Below are positions 60,682 to 64,000 of a DNA stretch of 64,000 bases, piece by piece. Below the pieces are notes generated by a model. The model was not told the DNA's origin. It did not search any database and saw nothing but the letters and a program-made list of their open reading frames with translations. Source of the DNA: G965276675 sp965276675 (GTDB lineage Bacteria > Acidobacteriota > Terriglobia > Terriglobales > Acidobacteriaceae); contig OZ255624.1 of NCBI GenBank assembly GCA_965276675.1, positions 1,178,001 through 1,242,000 of the forward strand, read 5' to 3'. Positions within the stretch are counted from its first letter, which is position 1, and every line of letters starts with the position of its first letter. A program made the position numbers and the translations under genes.

Positions 60682-61701
60682 TTAGCCGGCGCCTTCGGTG
60701 AGAATGCTGCGGAGGACCTCTGGCTCGATGTTGCCGCCGCTGATGACGGCAACGGCTTTGCGAAACGGCGGCAGCTCGTCAGAGTGAAAGAGCAGGGCAG
60801 CCGGAGCTACGGCGCCGCTGGGCTCGGCGAGCAGGCGGGCTCCGAAGAGTATCTGCCGAACCGACTCGCGGATCTCGCTTTCGCTGACGGTCACGATGCC
60901 ATCGACAAAGCGGCGGATGTGCGCGAAGTTGAGCGCGCCGACGCTCTGGGTGCGCAGTCCGTCGGCCAGTGTCCGGCTGGTTTGTTCGGCGGTGTAGCTC
61001 ATTACGCCCCCGGAGCGAAAGCTCTCTGCGGCATCGGCGGCGAGCTCTGGTTCCACGCCAATGACGGTGACCCCGGGCCGGGACTGTTTTAGGGCGGCTG
61101 CAATCCCGCTGAGCAGGCCGCCACCGCCGACCGGGGCCAGTACGAGGTCCACATCGGGCAGGTCTTCGAGGATTTCGAGGCCACAGGTACCCTGGCCGGC
61201 GATGATCGCCGAATCGTCATAGGGCGGAATGATGGCGTATCCGTGTTCGGAGGCAAGCTGCTCCGCGCACGCCTTACGTTCGGAGCTCGCCGGGCCGACT
61301 ACCACGATCTCCGCCCCCAGCGCGGCCGTGGCGGCCCGCTTGACCTCTGGTGCGTTGGAGGGCATCACGATGACCGCCTTGACGCCAAGCGCTCGCGCCG
61401 CATAGGCAACACCTTGCGCGTGATTGCCACTGGAGTAGGTGATGACCCCGCGGCTGCGCTCGGCCTCGCTCAATTCCGCCACTTTGTTGTAGGCGCCGCG
61501 CAGTTTGAAGCTGCCGATGGGTTGGAGGCTCTCCACCTTCAAGTAGGCAGGTCGCGACTGACCGCAGAATGCGATCAATGGCGTGTGGACGGCAATGCCG
61601 CGCAGCCGCGCTTGCGCCGTGCGTATCGCGTCTAGAGTCACCAGAGGATTGGCGGAGATTAGCGGACTGATCCCGCTTGCTCCTCGCTCGTCAGTCGTCA
61701 T
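60682..61701 (-). CDS. Threonine/serine dehydratase-like PLP enzyme
   Basis: 339 aa, fold type II. PLP lysine in LQPIGSFKLRGAYNKVAEL, SSGNHAQGVAYAARALGVKA (Asn/phosphate region), MPSNAPEVKRAATAALGAEI, and the glycine loop APVGGGGLLSGIAAAL. It lacks the C-terminal ACT regulatory domain of biosynthetic IlvA, so it resembles catabolic threonine dehydratase or serine racemase. Either ammonia-lyase or racemase activity is possible; motifs do not separate them. It lies 34 bp after rnj in the same direction. Confidence 0.85.
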   Translation of the reverse strand: MTTDERGASGISPLISANPLVTLDAIRTAQARLRGIAVHTPLIAFCGQSRPAYLKVESLQPIGSFKLRGAYNKVAELSEAERSRGVITYSSGNHAQGVAYAARALGVKAVIVMPSNAPEVKRAATAALGAEIVVVGPASSERKACAEQLASEHGYAIIPPYDDSAIIAGQGTCGLEILEDLPDVDLVLAPVGGGGLLSGIAAALKQSRPGVTVIGVEPELAADAAESFRSGGVMSYTAEQTSRTLADGLRTQSVGALNFAHIRRFVDGIVTVSESEIRESVRQILFGARLLAEPSGAVAPAALLFHSDELPPFRKAVAVISGGNIEPEVLRSILTEGAG

Positions 61702-61735
61702 CGTTGTGACTCTGCGTGATCCGTCTCGCGACAGG

Positions 61736-63397
61736 TCAGATCTCCAGAACCACGGGCATGATAAACGGCCGCCGCTCCGTATTCTTCTGGATATAGCGCT
61801 TCAGGTCGACGCGGATCTTTTCGCGCATCAGCATGGGGTCGGACTTCTCTTCCTTGTTCGATTCCTCAAGCGTCCGGTTGACGATGTCACGCGCCTGGCG
61901 GCTCAGCTCCATCTCGCCCGCTACGAAGCCGCGCGTAATCATCTCTGGCGAACCCTCGACCTTGCCCGTCAGTTTATTAACGGTGATGATGGCAAGGACC
62001 AGGCCGTCCTCGCTGAGGTGCTTGCGATCGCGGATCACCATATCTTCGACGACACTGGCGGTTGTCGCCGAGTCCAGCAGTACGCGTCCGGCGGGCACTT
62101 TACCAACTTTGGTGGCCGACTTCGCGTCTAGCTCCAGTATGTCGCCGTCTTCGAGCATAATGGCCGTATCGGAGACGCCGACATCCACCGCTAGCCGTGC
62201 GTGGCGCTGCAGGTGGCGGTAGTCGCCGTGCACCGGCACGAAAAACTTCGGCTTCAGGAGATTGATCATAAGCCGGAGCTCTTCCTGGCTGCCATGGCCA
62301 CTGACGTGGATGAGGCCCGACTGCCCGTCGTCATAAATCACGTTGGCTTCGCGACGGCAAAGGTGATCTATAACGCGGTAGATGCCCTTCTCGTTGCCGG
62401 GGATCACACGGGAGCTGAGCACCACGGTGTCGCCACGCTCGATGCGCGCGTGCTTGTGGTTATCAACGGCGGCGCGGGAGAGCGCGGACATGGGCTCGCC
62501 CTGGGTGCCGCTGATCAGCACGCATACCTGCTCGGGTGCGAAGTCGCGGATTTGTCCGGGGTGGATGAGCAAGCCGCCGGGGATGTTCAGATAGCCGAAA
62601 TCCTGGGCGATCTCTGAAGACTCGAGCATCGACCGGCCCACGATGGCGACCTTGCGCCCGTGTGCCTGCGCGAGTTCGATGGCAATGCGCAAGCGGTAGA
62701 TCGATGACGAAAAACAAGAGAAGAAGAGCTTCTTCTTGGTCTGCGAAAAGATGTCGTCCAGCTGCGGTCGCACAGCCTTCTCACTCGGGGTAAAGCCGGC
62801 GCGATCGACGTTGGTGGAATCCTGCAGCAGGACGAGCACGCCCCGCTTGCCGTACTCCGCAAAGCGCTGTAGATCGAAGGCTTTGCCGTCCAGCGGCGAG
62901 AGATCAATCTTGAAGTCCCCAGTGTGGACGACGATACCGACAGGGGTTTCAATCGCCAGTGCGACGCAATCCACTAGACTGTGCGTTACGCGGATGGGCT
63001 CGATCGTGAAAGGGCCTATCTGAAATTTGCGGCCCGGCGCGATCTCGATCAGCTCTGCCCGGTCGAGCAGACGATGCTCTTCGAGCTTGCCCTCAACATA
63101 GGCCAGCGTGAACTCAGTCGCATAGACGGGCACGTTGAGCTCGCGCAGGATCCACGGGAGCCCGCCGATGTGATCCTCGTGCCCGTGCGTCAGCACGATG
63201 GCGCGGACGTGCTCGCGGTTCTCGATCAGGTAGGTGATATCGGGCACAACGATATCGACGCCGAGCAGGTCGCTCTCCGGGAACATCAGCCCCGCATCGA
63301 TCACAAAGATGTCGTTGCCATAGCGGACGGCCATACAATTCATGCCGAACTCGCCAAGACCACCTAGAGGTATAAGCTGCAATTTACTTGTGGACAT
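61736..63397 (-). CDS. rnj: Ribonuclease J
   Basis: 553 aa from ATG 63397. Metallo-beta-lactamase core with the zinc motif LTHGHEDHIGGLPW, FTIEPIRVTHSLVDCVALAI, VHTGDFKIDLSP, then the beta-CASP domain with SCFSSSIYRLRIAIELAQAH and the later HVSGHGSQEELRLMINLLKP plus PVHGDYRHL. RNase J combines 5' exonuclease and endonuclease activity and is the main mRNA-decay and rRNA-maturation nuclease where RNase E is absent. About one gene's length of C-terminal domain is intact. Full-length and normal. Confidence 0.94.
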   Translation of the reverse strand: MSTSKLQLIPLGGLGEFGMNCMAVRYGNDIFVIDAGLMFPESDLLGVDIVVPDITYLIENREHVRAIVLTHGHEDHIGGLPWILRELNVPVYATEFTLAYVEGKLEEHRLLDRAELIEIAPGRKFQIGPFTIEPIRVTHSLVDCVALAIETPVGIVVHTGDFKIDLSPLDGKAFDLQRFAEYGKRGVLVLLQDSTNVDRAGFTPSEKAVRPQLDDIFSQTKKKLFFSCFSSSIYRLRIAIELAQAHGRKVAIVGRSMLESSEIAQDFGYLNIPGGLLIHPGQIRDFAPEQVCVLISGTQGEPMSALSRAAVDNHKHARIERGDTVVLSSRVIPGNEKGIYRVIDHLCRREANVIYDDGQSGLIHVSGHGSQEELRLMINLLKPKFFVPVHGDYRHLQRHARLAVDVGVSDTAIMLEDGDILELDAKSATKVGKVPAGRVLLDSATTASVVEDMVIRDRKHLSEDGLVLAIITVNKLTGKVEGSPEMITRGFVAGEMELSRQARDIVNRTLEESNKEEKSDPMLMREKIRVDLKRYIQKNTERRPFIMPVVLEI

Positions 63398-63455
63398 GAA
63401 CAACTGATGCTAGCAGGTGTACGCGCCGGGACAAAATGAGCCGCCTACCGGATTT

Positions 63456-64000
63456 TTACCGTAAGAGATCTTCAAGCGCCGCACTCAGGTCGGTTTTGTC
63501 GTTGCGATACTTCACAATCACGGGCGTGTACAGGCTCAGCCCCCACTCGGCTGCCTTGCCCCGGGTGACGGCGCGCGCACCTGGAACCACCACCGCCCCC
63601 TGGGGGATGATCAGCGGTGCTTCGGGAGTGGCTTTGAGCACTGTGCCCCGGATCACGTCATACACCGGCGTGCCCCGGGTCAGGATCGTACCCGAGCCAA
63701 GAACCGCGCCGGCGCGGACGACCGTGCCCTCATACACGCCACAGTTGCCGCCCACCAGCACGTCGTCTTCGATGATGACCGGGTTGGCGTTGACCGGCTC
63801 CAGCACGCCGCCTATTTGCGCGGCCGCGCTCAGGTGCACGCGCTTGCCGATTTGCGCGCAACTGCCGACCAAGGCATGCGAATCTACCATGGTGCCCTCA
63901 TCCACATACGCACCCACATTGATGTACATGGGCGGCGCGCAGATCACACCCGGCGCCACGTAGGCGCCTTCGCGGATCGCTGAGCCGCCCGCAACGATGC
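63456..64000 (-). CDS. dapD: Tetrahydrodipicolinate N-succinyltransferase, partial (start outside window)
   Basis: The frame is open to the right edge; about 181 residues are seen of roughly 275. Left-handed beta-helix hexapeptides (VAPGVICAPPMYINVGAYVD, EGTMVDSHALVGSCAQIGKR, VHLSAAAQIGGVLEPVNANP) match DapD, and VIIEDDVLVGGNCGVYEGTV and RGTPVYDVIRGTVLKA are its C-terminal signature. The enzyme succinylates tetrahydrodipicolinate in the DAP/lysine route, supplying the meso-DAP used by MurE here. Acetyltransferase DapH is less likely because of the PPMYINVGAYVDEGTM block. Confidence 0.9.
   Translation of the reverse strand, partial: IVAGGSAIREGAYVAPGVICAPPMYINVGAYVDEGTMVDSHALVGSCAQIGKRVHLSAAAQIGGVLEPVNANPVIIEDDVLVGGNCGVYEGTVVRAGAVLGSGTILTRGTPVYDVIRGTVLKATPEAPLIIPQGAVVVPGARAVTRGKAAEWGLSLYTPVIVKYRNDKTDLSAALEDLLR

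Overview
The window reads as a high-GC chromosomal segment of an Acidobacteriota bacterium, most likely class Terriglobia (Acidobacteriaceae). This rests on protein-level resemblance: an acidobacterial-style division and cell-wall (dcw) cluster, an OFA-type MFS carrier with its tiny partner subunit, an ECF42/DGPF sigma operon, DUF2339, FG-GAP and YXWGXW-like secreted proteins. No rRNA, tRNA, CRISPR array, prophage or complete insertion sequence was seen, so the genus cannot be named.

Region 1 (1-13.1 kb) is mixed metabolism: the 3' end of galE, a minus-strand MFS operon with two single-span small membrane proteins, a secreted PNGase A-like N-glycanase, a secreted GtaA-like glutaminase, acetyl-CoA synthetase, an EcsC protein, a GAF/PAS histidine kinase and a secreted DUF4440 protein. 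Region 2 (13.2-23.6 kb) is accessory and shows decay: dxs carries a -1 frameshift near its 3' end, a dinB-like gene is cut off exactly where an ECF42 sigma-factor operon begins, and the LD-carboxypeptidase gene inside that operon has a TGG-to-TGA-type nonsense codon. A TetR regulon with an obvious operator, a fasciclin protein and DUF2127 follow.

Region 3 (23.8-39.0 kb) is the dcw cluster: mraZ, rsmH, ftsL, ftsI, murE, murF, mraY, murD, ftsW, murG, then (opposite strand) a Gly/Tyr/His-rich secreted protein, then murC. A near-consensus promoter and a 10-bp-periodic TGG repeat (probable MraZ operator) precede mraZ. No ftsQ, ftsA, ftsZ, ddl or murB follows murC. Genes of the cluster are tightly packed with ATGA or TTG-start overlaps, consistent with one long transcript for peptidoglycan precursor synthesis and septal assembly.

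Region 4 (39-53.5 kb) holds a metallophosphatase, scpB-rluB, a large FG-GAP surface protein, an ATP-grasp protein, three oxidoreductases, an OmpA-family envelope protein and a NarL-type regulator overlapping a receiver-Hpt protein. Region 5 (53.5-64 kb) holds DUF2339, then a co-oriented minus-strand series dapD-rnj-dehydratase-SH3 protein-uppP-ftsK. Two intergenic copies of a 104-bp element with inverted ends and a conserved internal hairpin (53732-53835 and 58599-58702) are the most unusual feature: they look like a dispersed structured element or RNA that none of the neighbouring genes explains.
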